From contig JAFTQJ010000080.1 of NCBI GenBank assembly GCA_017462785.1, positions 1 to 38,097 on the forward strand: 38,097 bases of DNA. Direction: 5' to 3'. Positions 15,086-23,917 of the stretch are shown piece after piece. The DNA is from Oscillospiraceae bacterium (GTDB taxonomy: Bacteria; Bacillota; Clostridia; Oscillospirales; Ruminococcaceae). Below the pieces are notes generated by a model that had not been told where the DNA came from, made no database searches, and saw only the letters and a program-made list of their open reading frames with translations. How positions within the stretch are numbered: the first letter of the stretch is position 1; every line of letters starts with the position of its first letter. The translations under genes and the position numbers were made by a program.

Positions 15086-16096
15086 ATGAAATACAAACTC
15101 GGACTTTACGGCGGCAGCTTCAATCCGCTGCATATGGGGCATGTGGAGTGCATCATCCGCAGTGCCAATCAATGCGAACGCCTGCTCGTGGTCATCAGCC
15201 ACGGCACAAACCGCAGGGAGATCGACGTGCGTGAGCGTTACCGCTGGATCTACCAGCTCACCAAGCACATCGGCAATGTGGAGCTGATGATTCTGGAGGA
15301 TACCGCAGCCACCAAAGCGGACTACAACTGTGAGGAATGCTGGTTTGCGGATGCACAGAAAGTGCGTGAGCGAGTCGGAGCACCCATCAATGCGGTGTTC
15401 TGCGGCAGCGACTACGGCGAGGACAGCTTCTGGGCGAAATGCTATCCGGAGGCGGAGCTTGTGATCTATCCGAGGAACGGCATTTCCTCCACACTGATCC
15501 GTGAAAATCCCTACCGGCACTGGGAGCTTCTCCCGAATGTGGTGAAACCGCATTATGTGAAAAAGGTGCTCCTCATCGGTGCGGAGAGCACGGGCAAATC
15601 CACGCTGACGGAGAATCTGGCGAATTACTTCAACACCAATTTTCTGGAGGAGGTCGGACGGGATATTTCCGAGCGTTCCGGCACGGATACCCTCATGCTG
15701 CCGGAGGATTTCACGGACATTCTGCTGACGCACAAGCTGCGTGAACGTGAAGCGGTGAAGCACAGCAGAATGGTGCTGTTTGAGGATACGGACTGCCTGA
15801 TTACCCGCTTCTTTCTGGAATTTCTGGAGGGGAAGGACAAGGAACGGAACATCGCCCTTGCAAATGCCATTGCATCGCTGAATGACTACGATCTGATCCT
15901 CTTTCTGGAGCCGGATGTGAAATTCGTGCAGGACGGCGATCGGAGCGAGGTCATTGCGGCAGATCGGGAATATTACAGCACCGCCATCAAAAATCTCTAT
16001 CGGGAGCATGGTTTTGCTTTTGTGGAGGTGCGTGGCAGCTACGAGGAGCGTTTTCAGAGGGCTGTGGAGCTGACAAGGGAAATGCTGAATATCTGA
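15086..16096 (+). CDS. nadR: NadR-type NMN adenylyltransferase / nicotinamide riboside kinase
   Basis: 336 residues. The N-terminal nucleotidyltransferase (1-155) has LGLYGGSFNPLHMGHVE (the GxFxPxHxGH site) and GISSTLIRENP. The C-terminal kinase (160-336) has P-loop GAESTGKST and LFEDTDC. Together they turn nicotinamide riboside into NMN and then NAD in the cytoplasm. The DNA-binding helix-turn-helix found in enterobacterial NadR is missing, so it is not a self-repressor. It is followed 14 nt later by pnuC, the cognate transporter, and the pair forms a salvage operon. Start set by AAAGGAG 8 nt upstream. Confidence 0.94.
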   Translation: MKYKLGLYGGSFNPLHMGHVECIIRSANQCERLLVVISHGTNRREIDVRERYRWIYQLTKHIGNVELMILEDTAATKADYNCEECWFADAQKVRERVGAPINAVFCGSDYGEDSFWAKCYPEAELVIYPRNGISSTLIRENPYRHWELLPNVVKPHYVKKVLLIGAESTGKSTLTENLANYFNTNFLEEVGRDISERSGTDTLMLPEDFTDILLTHKLREREAVKHSRMVLFEDTDCLITRFFLEFLEGKDKERNIALANAIASLNDYDLILFLEPDVKFVQDGDRSEVIAADREYYSTAIKNLYREHGFAFVEVRGSYEERFQRAVELTREMLNI

Positions 16097-16110
16097 CAGG
16101 AGGAATCATC

Positions 16111-16788
16111 ATGAACATTCTCAAAAAAATTGCCGCCTACATGACCCCATTCCAGTGGTTTGAGGTACTGGGTGTCATCGGCTTTACCATCTATTTTGCA
16201 GTGATTGACAAAGAAAGTGAAATGTGGTATACTATCCTTAGTTCCATTGCTGCCATCGCCGGCATCTTCTGCGTGGTGCTCTGTGCAGCAGGGAGAAAAT
16301 CTCAATATTACTGGGGATTTATCAATATTGCAGGCTATGTTGCGGTTTCGTGGATGATGAAATTCTACGGAGAAGTCATGCTCAACGCACTCTATTACCT
16401 GCCCACGCAGTTTCTGGGGCTGTATCTCTGGAACAAGCACTCCGCACAGGAGGAGGGCTTTGTCAAGTGCCGCCGACTCAGCCCCCTCTGGACATGTATT
16501 CTGCTGGTCGTGTCGGCTCTGGGCATCTGGGGCTATAAGTACCTGCTGACCGCACTCGGCGGCAATGCGGCATGGCTTGACAGTGCCAGCACGGTGATCT
16601 CCATCGTAGCCAATGCACTGATGGTGCTCCGTTTCCGTGAACAGTGGCTTCTGTGGATCATTGTGGATGCGGTGACCGTTGTGATGTGGCTCGGCACGGG
16701 CGATTACATCATGACCGCAATGTGGGCGTTCTATCTGCTGAATGCGGTGTACGGATTTGTGACGTGGACACGGAAGAGCAGAGCATAA
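16111..16788 (+). CDS. pnuC: Nicotinamide riboside transporter PnuC
   Basis: 225 residues, seven predicted membrane helices. Motifs of the PnuC family are visible: WFEVLGVIGFTIYFAV near the start, a YYWGFINIAGY segment, LYYLPTQFLGLYLW, and the C-terminal LLWIIVDAVTVVMWLGTGDY. It carries nicotinamide riboside into the cell by facilitated diffusion; NadR traps it by phosphorylation. Ribosome site AGGAGG 8 nt upstream, in the same operon as nadR. No terminator follows; instead there is a repeat-rich 312-bp spacer. Confidence 0.94.
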   Translation: MNILKKIAAYMTPFQWFEVLGVIGFTIYFAVIDKESEMWYTILSSIAAIAGIFCVVLCAAGRKSQYYWGFINIAGYVAVSWMMKFYGEVMLNALYYLPTQFLGLYLWNKHSAQEEGFVKCRRLSPLWTCILLVVSALGIWGYKYLLTALGGNAAWLDSASTVISIVANALMVLRFREQWLLWIIVDAVTVVMWLGTGDYIMTAMWAFYLLNAVYGFVTWTRKSRA

Positions 16789-16790
16789 GG

Positions 16791-17042
16791 GGGTATGGGG
16801 GAAAGCAACGCCTTTGCCTTGGAGCGATTGAGTTTACGATTGATAAGCAGACAGTCAGTGAGCTTGCGAACGCTGCTGGTCGCTTATGCATAGCTGCGTA
16901 AAGGCAAACCTGTCTGCGTTGCGTCCCCCATTTTAGATCAGAGGGTATGGGGGAAAGCAACGCCGTCAGAATCATCTGCTTCCTGCGACGGAAGTTCCCG
17001 AACCGCATGATTCCTTTACTCACTCCGTTCGTGCGGAATCAT
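16791..17042. repeat. Repeat-rich spacer with competing hairpin arms
   Basis: The 312 bp between pnuC and the HAD gene hold no credible gene. A 22-bp direct repeat (GGGTATGGGGGAAAGCAACG and CC) occurs at 16791-16812 and 16943-16964. A reverse-complement partner (GCGTTGCGTCCCCCAT, 16916-16931) lies between. It can pair with the first copy (TTTGCC 813-818 with GGCAAA 903-908 extends this stem) or with the second, not both. The same layout recurs for GAATCAT (16969-16975), ATGATTCC (17007-17014), GGAATCAT (17035-17042). Either a decayed intergenic repeat or a two-state RNA. Confidence 0.6.
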
Positions 17043-17100
17043 CGCTATTGGCAGTCATGATCTCATTTTTCATAACAATTCCCACGAAAGGACGATTTCC

Positions 17101-17751
17101 ATGAAATACAAACTCGCCATCTTCGACCTTGACGGTACGATCCTCAATACATTGGAAGATCTCACGGACGGTACCAATTTTGCCCTCTCCGCATGCGGAT
17201 ACCCCGTCCGCACGATCGAGGAAGTCCGCCGCTTTGTCGGCAATGGCATCCGCAAGCTGATCGAACGTGCTCTCCCGTCCGGTACGCCGGAAGCGGAAAT
17301 TGACCGTGTACACGGTATTTTTGCACCGTATTATAAAGAGCACTGTGCGGTCAGAACCCGTGCCTATGACGGCATACCGGAGCTGCTCCTTGCCCTGCGT
17401 GAACAGGGCATGCTGACTGCCGTCCTTTCCAATAAGGCGGATTTCGCAGTCCAGCCCCTTGTGCAGCAGTATTTTCCCCAGCTGTTCGATCTTGCCCGTG
17501 GTGAGATCGCAGGCGTTCCAAGAAAACCTGCTCCCGATGCCGTTTTCCAGATCCTTGCACAGCTCGGTGTGGAAAAAGAACACGCCGTCTATATCGGGGA
17601 TTCCAATGTCGATGTGGAAACTGCACGCAATGCCGGTCTTGCCTGCATCTGTGTCGATTGGGGCTTCCGTGACCGTGAACAGCTCCTCGCTGCCGGTGCC
17701 GGACAAATCGTTTCTTCGCCGGAGGAGCTGCTGCATGCTCTCCTCTCATAA
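17101..17751 (+). CDS. gph: HAD hydrolase, phosphoglycolate phosphatase-like
   Basis: 216 residues. HAD motif I FDLDGTILNT (8-17) with nucleophile D9 and acid D11, motif II VLSNKAD, motif III lysine in PRKPAPD, motif IV IGDSNVDVETARNAG. The helical cap between motifs I and II (about 18-85) places it in the Gph/PGP subfamily, which removes phosphate from 2-phosphoglycolate or related small phosphoesters in the cytoplasm. The true substrate cannot be told from sequence. Start supported by AAAGGA 8 nt upstream. Single gene ended by a strong terminator. Confidence 0.82.
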   Translation: MKYKLAIFDLDGTILNTLEDLTDGTNFALSACGYPVRTIEEVRRFVGNGIRKLIERALPSGTPEAEIDRVHGIFAPYYKEHCAVRTRAYDGIPELLLALREQGMLTAVLSNKADFAVQPLVQQYFPQLFDLARGEIAGVPRKPAPDAVFQILAQLGVEKEHAVYIGDSNVDVETARNAGLACICVDWGFRDREQLLAAGAGQIVSSPEELLHALLS

Positions 17752-17759
17752 TATCACTC

Positions 17760-17797
17760 AAACAGCGGCTGTCACCACAAAGCCGCTGTTTGTTTTT
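17760..17797 (+). terminator. Terminator of the HAD gene
   Basis: AAACAGCGGCT (17760-17770) pairs with AGCCGCTGTTT (17781-17791), followed by GTTTTT. Confidence 0.85.
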
Positions 17798-17840
17798 CTA
17801 TCATCCTCGTTGCGAAATTCAAGAATGATTTGTGAGCATG

Positions 17841-17894
17841 ATATTGACATTTCATCTATAAAATATTGACAAAATATGAAATATATGGTATATT
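17841..17894 (+). promoter_or_regulatory. Promoter with duplicated ATATTGACA
   Basis: TTGACA (17866-17871), 17-bp spacer, TATATT (17889-17894) with a TGG extended -10. ATATTGACA occurs twice, at 17841-17849 and 17863-17871, exactly 22 bp (two helical turns) apart; the downstream copy includes the -35. Confidence 0.7.
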
Positions 17895-17927
17895 ATACAT
17901 ATCTTCAATATTTAGGGGGAGTCAGTG

Positions 17928-20735
17928 ATGAAGAAAGAACAAAGAAACACATGGAAACGCACCGCCGCTTGGCTCTGTGCAGCAGTCATCAGCTTCGGTG
18001 CAGCAGCTCCGGCTGTGTCCGCAATCGAGATCGCACCGCAGGAAAGCGGCATCACCGCAAAGGCAGAAAACCTCCTCACAAGGGATGTCATCTGCCAGAA
18101 CCAGAGTGGTGTGAACTATTGGGAATCCGAGCATTTCCAGTTCATCTGGGGCAGCTACGGCACGGAAAGCTCCAGAGTGACGCAGGAATTTCTGGAGGGC
18201 AATGCCAAGCACCTTGAAGCCTGCTGGGATGTCTACATGAATCACCTGCAAATGGCACCGCCCACGCAGTCCGTGAACCTGTCCCTGCGTGACGGCAATG
18301 AGTACAAGACCAATATCTATATCTCCGGCACAGGACTGGAGGCTTTCACCGATGACTGGGCATATATGTCCTACGATTCCGGCGGATTCGGCTATATGTT
18401 CTGCTGTGTGGATTCCATGGCATATGATACGCCGTCCTGGGTCATGCCCCATGAATTCGCCCACGTTGTCACCGCCCATCAGCTCGGCTGGAATGAGAAC
18501 AAGTACACCTATGCATGGTATGAAACCATGGGCAACTGGTTCCGTGAGCAGTTCCTCTACTCCGATTACTATGCACCATGGGCGGAGTCCGTCGGCGGTA
18601 CGGATTTCTTTGAAACCTACATGAAAAACCTTTGCTTTACCTTCCCGTTCGGACGGGATTATTACGCAGCATGGCCGTTCCTCCAGTATCTGACCGAGAA
18701 TCCCGACAATCTGGAGGGTTACGGTACGGACTTTGTGAAAACCATGCTTCAGGAGGGGCAGAGGGATGAATATCCGCTGACCATGATCGACCGCCTCGCT
18801 CCGGCGGATATGAAGGATACCCTCGGTCACTTCGCCAAGAGAATGGCAACGCTCGACCTTGCACAGCAGGACCGCTACCGTGCAAGACTGAACCAGCTGT
18901 TCTGGAACGGTGCATGGAACTGGGGTGAGATCTACACACCCCTTGACCGCAGCACGGACGATCCGAACTATTATACTGTCCCCACCGAACGTGCACCCCA
19001 GCAGGCAGGCATCAACCTCGTGCCTCTGAATCCCACGGGTGACACCATTTCCGTCACGCTCGAAGGTCTGACCAAGGTGCAGGGTGCGGACTGGAGAGCC
19101 TGCATCGTGGTGGAGCAGAGCGACGGAACCACCCGTTATTCCGATCTTTTCCGATCCGGTGAAACCATGCAGATGGCGTGGAATGCCGGCAGTGATGTGC
19201 AGGCATTCCTGACCGTTGCCGCAACTCCCGACACGAATACCTATGTGCAGGTGGGTCTGCCCTATGGTCCGGATTCTGAGTTTGCAGAAACCAATTATCC
19301 CTTTGATTCCAAGACACGCTATCCCTATGCCGTGACCCTGACCGGAGCTGAGATGCAGTACGAGCAGACCAGCGGCGGTGCATCATACGGCGGCTATCAT
19401 CCGAACGGCGGCGGCTTTGTTGCAGCCACCGCAAGCGTTGACGCAAGTGTCTATGTCGGACCGAATGCCAAAGTACTCGACTATGCGACCGTGACCGGAA
19501 ATGCAGTCATTACGGACTATGCGACCGTCTGCGGCAGTGCGAATGTTTCCGGCAATGCCATTGTCAGCGGTCATGCGGTGATCGCTGAACGTGCAAGCGT
19601 CCGTGACAATGCCATCATCAGCGACTATGCCGGTGTGATGGGCAATGCCGTTGTCAGCGACTACGGCAGAGTGCTCGAAAGCGGTCTGATCTACAACGAC
19701 TATCAGGTAAGCGGCAATGCAGCCGTCAAGGGCGTGGCGTTCTGCATGGCAAAGGGTTCCCTCTCCGGTCAGGCAATTGCGGACGGCGATTATTACGACG
19801 ACGGCAATAAGTCAGTATCCGCAGGCACGGTTTACGGCTGGGTATCGCCGGAAAGCTATACTTCCTCCAGACCGTATACCGACGGTCTGTACATCGGCTA
19901 TGAATTCTCCGAGGACAACGGTGCCATCATTGAGGACACCTACACCTCCACCTACGGCGTGGCAAAAAATGCACCGCTTTGGGAGCAGGAGCGTACCAGC
20001 GGTCAGGGCGTGATGACATTTGACGGCAGAAACCAGTACATCATTGCGGACAGCTCCATGGCAAATTTCCATGATATGGAGATCCAGACAGCTGTGCTCT
20101 GGCGTGACACATTCCGCAGCGACCAGCGTATCTTCAGCTTTGGGGATGATGAAAGGTACATGTATCTGACGGCATCCGGCACGAACGACACACTGGAATT
20201 TGTCATCAACGACGGCAGCGGTGAACAGAAGCTGACAACCGATGTATTCCTGAATTATGGCGAGTGGGTGACCATCAACCTGTCTTTGGCAGGGGATTCT
20301 GCAAAACTGAACGTCAGCGGATGGAATGGCCTATCCAGTGAAGTGACCGGAAACATCACCGCAGACCCAGCAGATGTGGTTTCCTCCGATGCGAAGTACT
20401 ATATCGGCAGGGGACTTGACGGCAATTTCTTCAACGGCTCCATGGACTATTTCCGTGTGAATTTCAAGGATGTAACAGATCCGGACTACTACTATACAGA
20501 AATCGAGAATCCGCCTTCTGAGAGTGGGATTTTCGGTGATCTGGATCGGGACGGCAATGTTGACGCCTTCGATCTTGCCATTCTCAAAAGACGAGTGCTT
20601 GAGCCGGATTACTTTTATCGCTTTGCAGACTGTAATCTTGATAATACAGTTGATGTGACGGACGTTATTGCACTGCAAAAATACTTGTTGGGTTATGGCT
20701 CTGATATCATCGGCACAGAATTGATTATTGGCTAA
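17928..20735 (+). CDS. Cellulosomal HExxH metalloprotease-like protein with beta-helix, LamG-like region and dockerin
   Basis: 935 residues from the ATG at 17928 (GGGGGAG 7 nt upstream; a GTG lies one codon earlier). Signal peptide 1-32. Residues about 60-390 contain HEFAH (175-179) and a downstream WYETMGNWFRE with the candidate third zinc ligand E199, a gluzincin-like site. From memory this resembles the DUF6055/avirulence protein Svx family. A beta domain follows (about 390-480), then left-handed beta-helix hexapeptide repeats (about 498-588: SVDASVYVGPNAKV, ATVTGNAVIT), a LamG/concanavalin-like domain (about 655-848, with FDGRNQYI) and a dockerin (868-925: DLDRDGNVDAFD, DCNLDNTVDVTD). Presumably it acts on glycoproteins at the cell surface. 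The substrate is unknown. Confidence 0.75.
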   Translation: MKKEQRNTWKRTAAWLCAAVISFGAAAPAVSAIEIAPQESGITAKAENLLTRDVICQNQSGVNYWESEHFQFIWGSYGTESSRVTQEFLEGNAKHLEACWDVYMNHLQMAPPTQSVNLSLRDGNEYKTNIYISGTGLEAFTDDWAYMSYDSGGFGYMFCCVDSMAYDTPSWVMPHEFAHVVTAHQLGWNENKYTYAWYETMGNWFREQFLYSDYYAPWAESVGGTDFFETYMKNLCFTFPFGRDYYAAWPFLQYLTENPDNLEGYGTDFVKTMLQEGQRDEYPLTMIDRLAPADMKDTLGHFAKRMATLDLAQQDRYRARLNQLFWNGAWNWGEIYTPLDRSTDDPNYYTVPTERAPQQAGINLVPLNPTGDTISVTLEGLTKVQGADWRACIVVEQSDGTTRYSDLFRSGETMQMAWNAGSDVQAFLTVAATPDTNTYVQVGLPYGPDSEFAETNYPFDSKTRYPYAVTLTGAEMQYEQTSGGASYGGYHPNGGGFVAATASVDASVYVGPNAKVLDYATVTGNAVITDYATVCGSANVSGNAIVSGHAVIAERASVRDNAIISDYAGVMGNAVVSDYGRVLESGLIYNDYQVSGNAAVKGVAFCMAKGSLSGQAIADGDYYDDGNKSVSAGTVYGWVSPESYTSSRPYTDGLYIGYEFSEDNGAIIEDTYTSTYGVAKNAPLWEQERTSGQGVMTFDGRNQYIIADSSMANFHDMEIQTAVLWRDTFRSDQRIFSFGDDERYMYLTASGTNDTLEFVINDGSGEQKLTTDVFLNYGEWVTINLSLAGDSAKLNVSGWNGLSSEVTGNITADPADVVSSDAKYYIGRGLDGNFFNGSMDYFRVNFKDVTDPDYYYTEIENPPSESGIFGDLDRDGNVDAFDLAILKRRVLEPDYFYRFADCNLDNTVDVTDVIALQKYLLGYGSDIIGTELIIG

Positions 20736-20811
20736 AACAGGCTCCCCGCCGTAGGGCGAGGCTTCTATCCTTTGGAAATTGGCAGTTCCTGCAATTTTTT
20801 TCCCAAACCCC

Positions 20812-20840
20812 TTGCAATTCTGACAAAGTTCGTGTATAAT
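20812..20840 (+). promoter_or_regulatory. glyA promoter
   Basis: TTGCAA (20812-20817), 17-bp spacer, TATAAT (20835-20840). Leader of about 50 nt. Confidence 0.8.
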
Positions 20841-20896
20841 AGAAGTGTACGGCAGTATTTCTGCCTTGATTAATGAAGATAAAGGAGAATCTACCT

Positions 20897-22153
20897 ATGT
20901 TTCACAATCTGATCGACACCATCGGTTATGTAGAAAGCGTTGACCCCGAGGTTGGTGCAGGCATGCAGCAGGAGCTGGCACGCCAGAGAAGAAACCTCGA
21001 ACTGATCGCAAGCGAAAACATCGTTTCCCCGGCTGTGATGGCAGCAATGGGCAGCGTGCTGACCAACAAGTACGCTGAGGGCTATCCGGCAAAGCGTTAC
21101 TACGGCGGCTGCGAGTGCGTTGACGTTGTAGAGAAGATCGCTATCGAGAGAGCATGCAAGCTCTTCGGTGCAAAGTATGCCAATGTACAGCCCCATTCCG
21201 GTGCACAGGCTAATACTGCTGCCTATTTCGCAGTACTCCAGCCCGGTGATACCGTTCTGGGTATGAGCCTTGCAGACGGCGGTCATCTGACACATGGTTC
21301 TCCTGTGAATCTGTCCGGTAAGTACTTCAATTTCGTTTCCTACGGTCTGGATGACGAAACTGAAACCATCAACTATGAAACTGTTTACAAGCTGGCTGTG
21401 AAGAACAAGCCCCGTCTGATCGTTGCAGGTGCTTCTGCATATCCGAGAGCAATTGATTTCAAGAAGCTCTCCGAGATCGCAAGAGCAGTCGGTGCACTGT
21501 TCATGGTGGATATGGCACATATCGCAGGTCTGGTTGCAGCTGGTCTGCACGAGTCCCCTGTTCCGTATGCGGACATTGTAACCACCACCACTCATAAGAC
21601 CCTGAGAGGCCCGAGAGGCGGTCTGATCCTGACCAATAACGAATATCTGGCAAAGAAGATCAACTCTGCAATCTTCCCCGGCACACAGGGCGGTCCTCTG
21701 ATGCACACCATCGCTGCAAAGGCAGTATGCTTCGGCGAAGCTCTGAAGCCCGAGTTCAAGGAATACCAGCAGAGAATCATCGAGAATGCAAATGCACTCG
21801 CTGAGGGACTGGTAAAGCGCGGCTTCAATCTGGTATCCGGCGGTACGGACAACCACCTGATGCTGGTTGACCTGCGTCCGTTCAACATCACCGGCAAGGA
21901 GCTGGAACACAGACTGGACGAGGTATATATCACTGTCAATAAGAATGCGATCCACAACGATCCGGAGAAGCCGTTTGTAACCAGCGGTATCAGAATCGGT
22001 ACACCGGCTGTCACAACCCGTGGTCTGGGCGTTGCGGAGATGGAGCTGATTGCTGAATACATCTACCTCTGTGCAACGGACTTTGAGAACAAGGCAGACG
22101 AGATCCGTGCAGGCGTGACTGCGATCTGCGAGAAGTATCCGCTTTACGAGTAA
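20897..22153 (+). CDS. glyA: Serine hydroxymethyltransferase
   Basis: 418 residues, full length. PLP enzyme interconverting serine and glycine with tetrahydrofolate, the main source of one-carbon units. Landmarks: [51 protein letters not shown], and the PLP lysine in [14 protein letters not shown]. Start at 20897 chosen because AAAGGAG lies 9 nt before it; an in-frame ATG at 20873 lies ahead of that site. Monocistronic, with its own promoter and terminator. The ending [12 protein letters not shown] is typical of clostridial forms. Confidence 0.97.
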   Translation: MFHNLIDTIGYVESVDPEVGAGMQQELARQRRNLELIASENIVSPAVMAAMGSVLTNKYAEGYPAKRYYGGCECVDVVEKIAIERACKLFGAKYANVQPHSGAQANTAAYFAVLQPGDTVLGMSLADGGHLTHGSPVNLSGKYFNFVSYGLDDETETINYETVYKLAVKNKPRLIVAGASAYPRAIDFKKLSEIARAVGALFMVDMAHIAGLVAAGLHESPVPYADIVTTTTHKTLRGPRGGLILTNNEYLAKKINSAIFPGTQGGPLMHTIAAKAVCFGEALKPEFKEYQQRIIENANALAEGLVKRGFNLVSGGTDNHLMLVDLRPFNITGKELEHRLDEVYITVNKNAIHNDPEKPFVTSGIRIGTPAVTTRGLGVAEMELIAEYIYLCATDFENKADEIRAGVTAICEKYPLYE

Positions 22154-22169
22154 ATGATAGGATAGTTTG

Positions 22170-22198
22170 AAAGGGCGGACGGGGTGTCCGCCCTTTTT
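22170..22198 (+). terminator. glyA terminator
   Basis: AAAGGGCGGAC (22170-22180), GGGGT loop, GTCCGCCCTTT (22186-22196), then TT. Confidence 0.9.
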
Positions 22199-22225
22199 GT
22201 CTGACCAGCAGAAAGGAGCTGTCCC

Positions 22226-22651
22226 ATGAACTACCTGAACCTGTCGGACGATTTTCTGAAAGCTGCCGAGCAATACTGTACCTATGATCCGGATATTCCA
22301 TTTCCGTTTCGGGTACTTGCAAAGCTGCTGGCAGAGAGCCGATTCTCCGATGCTCTGCGGATAATGGACGCAAATCCAGATGCATTCACTGGAACATACA
22401 GCTGGATGCCGCTGGATTCTGCTGTTGAAATGTGCCTGAATCAGGTACAGGAGAAAGACGGTGTGTACTATCCTGTTCAGGATGCCGTGCATTTCATTGC
22501 GTATCTGCTGGAACATGGTGCAAACCCGAAGCTTCCGGCACATTTTCACCAATTGGAGCATCTTGCGGATCTGGAAGAGGACAGCACACAGCAGACCGGA
22601 TTTCGGTTTGATTGTTCCGAGATCAGAGAATTGCTGGAACAGTATTGGTGA
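22226..22651 (+). CDS. Small ankyrin-like hypothetical protein
   Basis: 141 residues, cytoplasmic, acidic, no signal peptide or membrane helix. Mostly helical. The segment DAVHFIAYLLEHGANPKLP (about 86-104) looks like an ankyrin repeat, and CSEIRELLEQYW at the end looks like the start of another. Family not recognised. Small proteins of this type are often found as immunity or adaptor proteins, but nothing here proves that. Start supported by AAAGGAG 8 nt upstream. It marks the beginning of a more A+T-rich stretch that continues to about 23940. Confidence 0.6.
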   Translation: MNYLNLSDDFLKAAEQYCTYDPDIPFPFRVLAKLLAESRFSDALRIMDANPDAFTGTYSWMPLDSAVEMCLNQVQEKDGVYYPVQDAVHFIAYLLEHGANPKLPAHFHQLEHLADLEEDSTQQTGFRFDCSEIRELLEQYW

Positions 22652-22661
22652 ACGATTGCTT

Positions 22662-22730
22662 ATGCTTGGGGTGTTTGCGATTGCGGCAGGGGTGACGGCG
22701 GCGGTGATTTGGGTATGTTTGAATAGGTGA
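22662..22730 (+). CDS. Possible 22-residue membrane peptide
   Basis: ATG at 22662, then one hydrophobic span (FAIAAGVTAAVIWVCL) and NR before TGA. The stop overlaps a GTG (22727) of the following frame. No convincing ribosome site precedes it. It may be a true micro-peptide, the remnant of a larger membrane protein, or chance. Confidence 0.25.
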   Translation: MLGVFAIAAGVTAAVIWVCLNR

Positions 22731-22792
22731 AAAATGCCGTCAGATTATTTACGTTTCAGAAAAATGATCCGAATGTAAGGAAACGAAAGAAT

Positions 22793-23917
22793 ATGATTAC
22801 AATCAAGAAAGCCACAGAAGAGGATTTGAAAGAAATCCTCGCATTGCAGTATATTGCCTATCAAAGTGAGGCGGAATTATTCCAAAGTACGGATATTCCG
22901 CCGTTAAAACAGACCATCGGGGAAGTTTTGGAGGAATTTCATAAAGGCATCATCCTGAAAGCAATGGATGAAAACGGAAGCATCATCGGTTCTGTAAGAG
23001 CATATCCCGAAAACGGAACAGCCCATATCAGTAAACTGATGGTACATCCCGAAATGCAGAACAGGGGAATTGGTGCAAGACTTCTTTCCGAAATCGAACA
23101 GCAATATCCCAATCAGCGGTATGAACTCTTCACCAGCACGAAAAGCATCCGCAATATCGAACTGTATCAAAAGCTTGGATACATGATTTTTAAAGAAGAT
23201 GCTGTTACAGAGGAATTGCAGTTTGTGTATCTGGAAAAGCAGGGAATACCAATGAATCTCAGAGACATTGTGACTGAAGAGCATTTTTATATAGTGAACG
23301 GCGGAAAAATCCATTTTTACTATGATCATGATGATGATGGCTATTATCTTTGCAATGGCTATTGGAACGGTGAATACAAAGGCCGCAACAGCGAACATAT
23401 CACGCAATTCTATATTCCCAATACAATCAACGGAAAGCCTGTTATTGGGATAGAGGGTGATACATTCGATGGAATGGCAAAGCTGTCTACGTTTATCATG
23501 GATGACCATCATCCGTTTTTCCGTTTGTATAAGGGCGGCTTGTACACAAAAGATATGAAGTATCTGTATTGTATGCCGCCTGCTTACAGACAGGATACGT
23601 TTTGTGTTCCGGATTTAGTAGAATTTATCATGGATTCAGCCCTTTCAAACGGACATATCGAAACACTGGTTTTATCAAAGAAATGCAGAAAAATTTTTGA
23701 ATACGGTGTTGCGTGTGCAAAGAAATTGAAGAGAATCTATTTGCCGAAAAGTATCGAATTTATTGGGTTTAAAGCGTTTATCTGGACTTCACCGGAGGAA
23801 GTTTTCTATGAAGGCAGTCAAAAAGACAGAGAAAAGATCAATTTTACGGACTTGAATTTTAATGCCGGCATCATAAATGCCAAATGGCATTATGAATGCG
23901 GATTTCCGAACACATAA
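22793..23917 (+). CDS. GNAT acetyltransferase fused to a BspA-type LRR domain
   Basis: 374 residues. Residues 1-150 are a GNAT N-acetyltransferase: MITIKKATEEDLKEI start, SKLMVHPEMQNRGIGARLLSE with the acetyl-CoA loop (QNRGIG), and NIELYQKLGYMIF. Residues about 160-374 resemble LRR_5/BspA repeats: TFDGMAKLSTFIM, LKRIYLPKSIEFIGFKAF, and a VFYEGSQKDREKI-type closing segment usual in secreted BspA proteins. There is no signal peptide, so this fusion is cytoplasmic. The ATG at 22793 matches the GNAT family start but has only a distant AAGGAA; a GTG at 22727 is an alternative. Base use is visibly richer in A+T than in its neighbours, suggesting transfer. Substrate unknown. Confidence 0.72.
   Translation: MITIKKATEEDLKEILALQYIAYQSEAELFQSTDIPPLKQTIGEVLEEFHKGIILKAMDENGSIIGSVRAYPENGTAHISKLMVHPEMQNRGIGARLLSEIEQQYPNQRYELFTSTKSIRNIELYQKLGYMIFKEDAVTEELQFVYLEKQGIPMNLRDIVTEEHFYIVNGGKIHFYYDHDDDGYYLCNGYWNGEYKGRNSEHITQFYIPNTINGKPVIGIEGDTFDGMAKLSTFIMDDHHPFFRLYKGGLYTKDMKYLYCMPPAYRQDTFCVPDLVEFIMDSALSNGHIETLVLSKKCRKIFEYGVACAKKLKRIYLPKSIEFIGFKAFIWTSPEEVFYEGSQKDREKINFTDLNFNAGIINAKWHYECGFPNT

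Noticed and set aside
15038-16009. 323-codon minus-strand frame over nadR
   Set aside because: Antisense to NadR with clear family motifs on the plus strand.
16709-17023. 104-codon minus-strand frame across the pnuC/HAD spacer
   Set aside because: Composed of repeat sequence and the antisense end of pnuC; no ribosome site.
20891-22561. 556-codon minus-strand frame over glyA
   Set aside because: Shadow of glyA; runs through its terminator and into the next gene.
22727-22792. N-terminal extension of the GNAT-LRR protein from GTG 22727
   Set aside because: The added 22 residues do not look like GNAT; kept only as an alternative because GTG overlaps the preceding stop.
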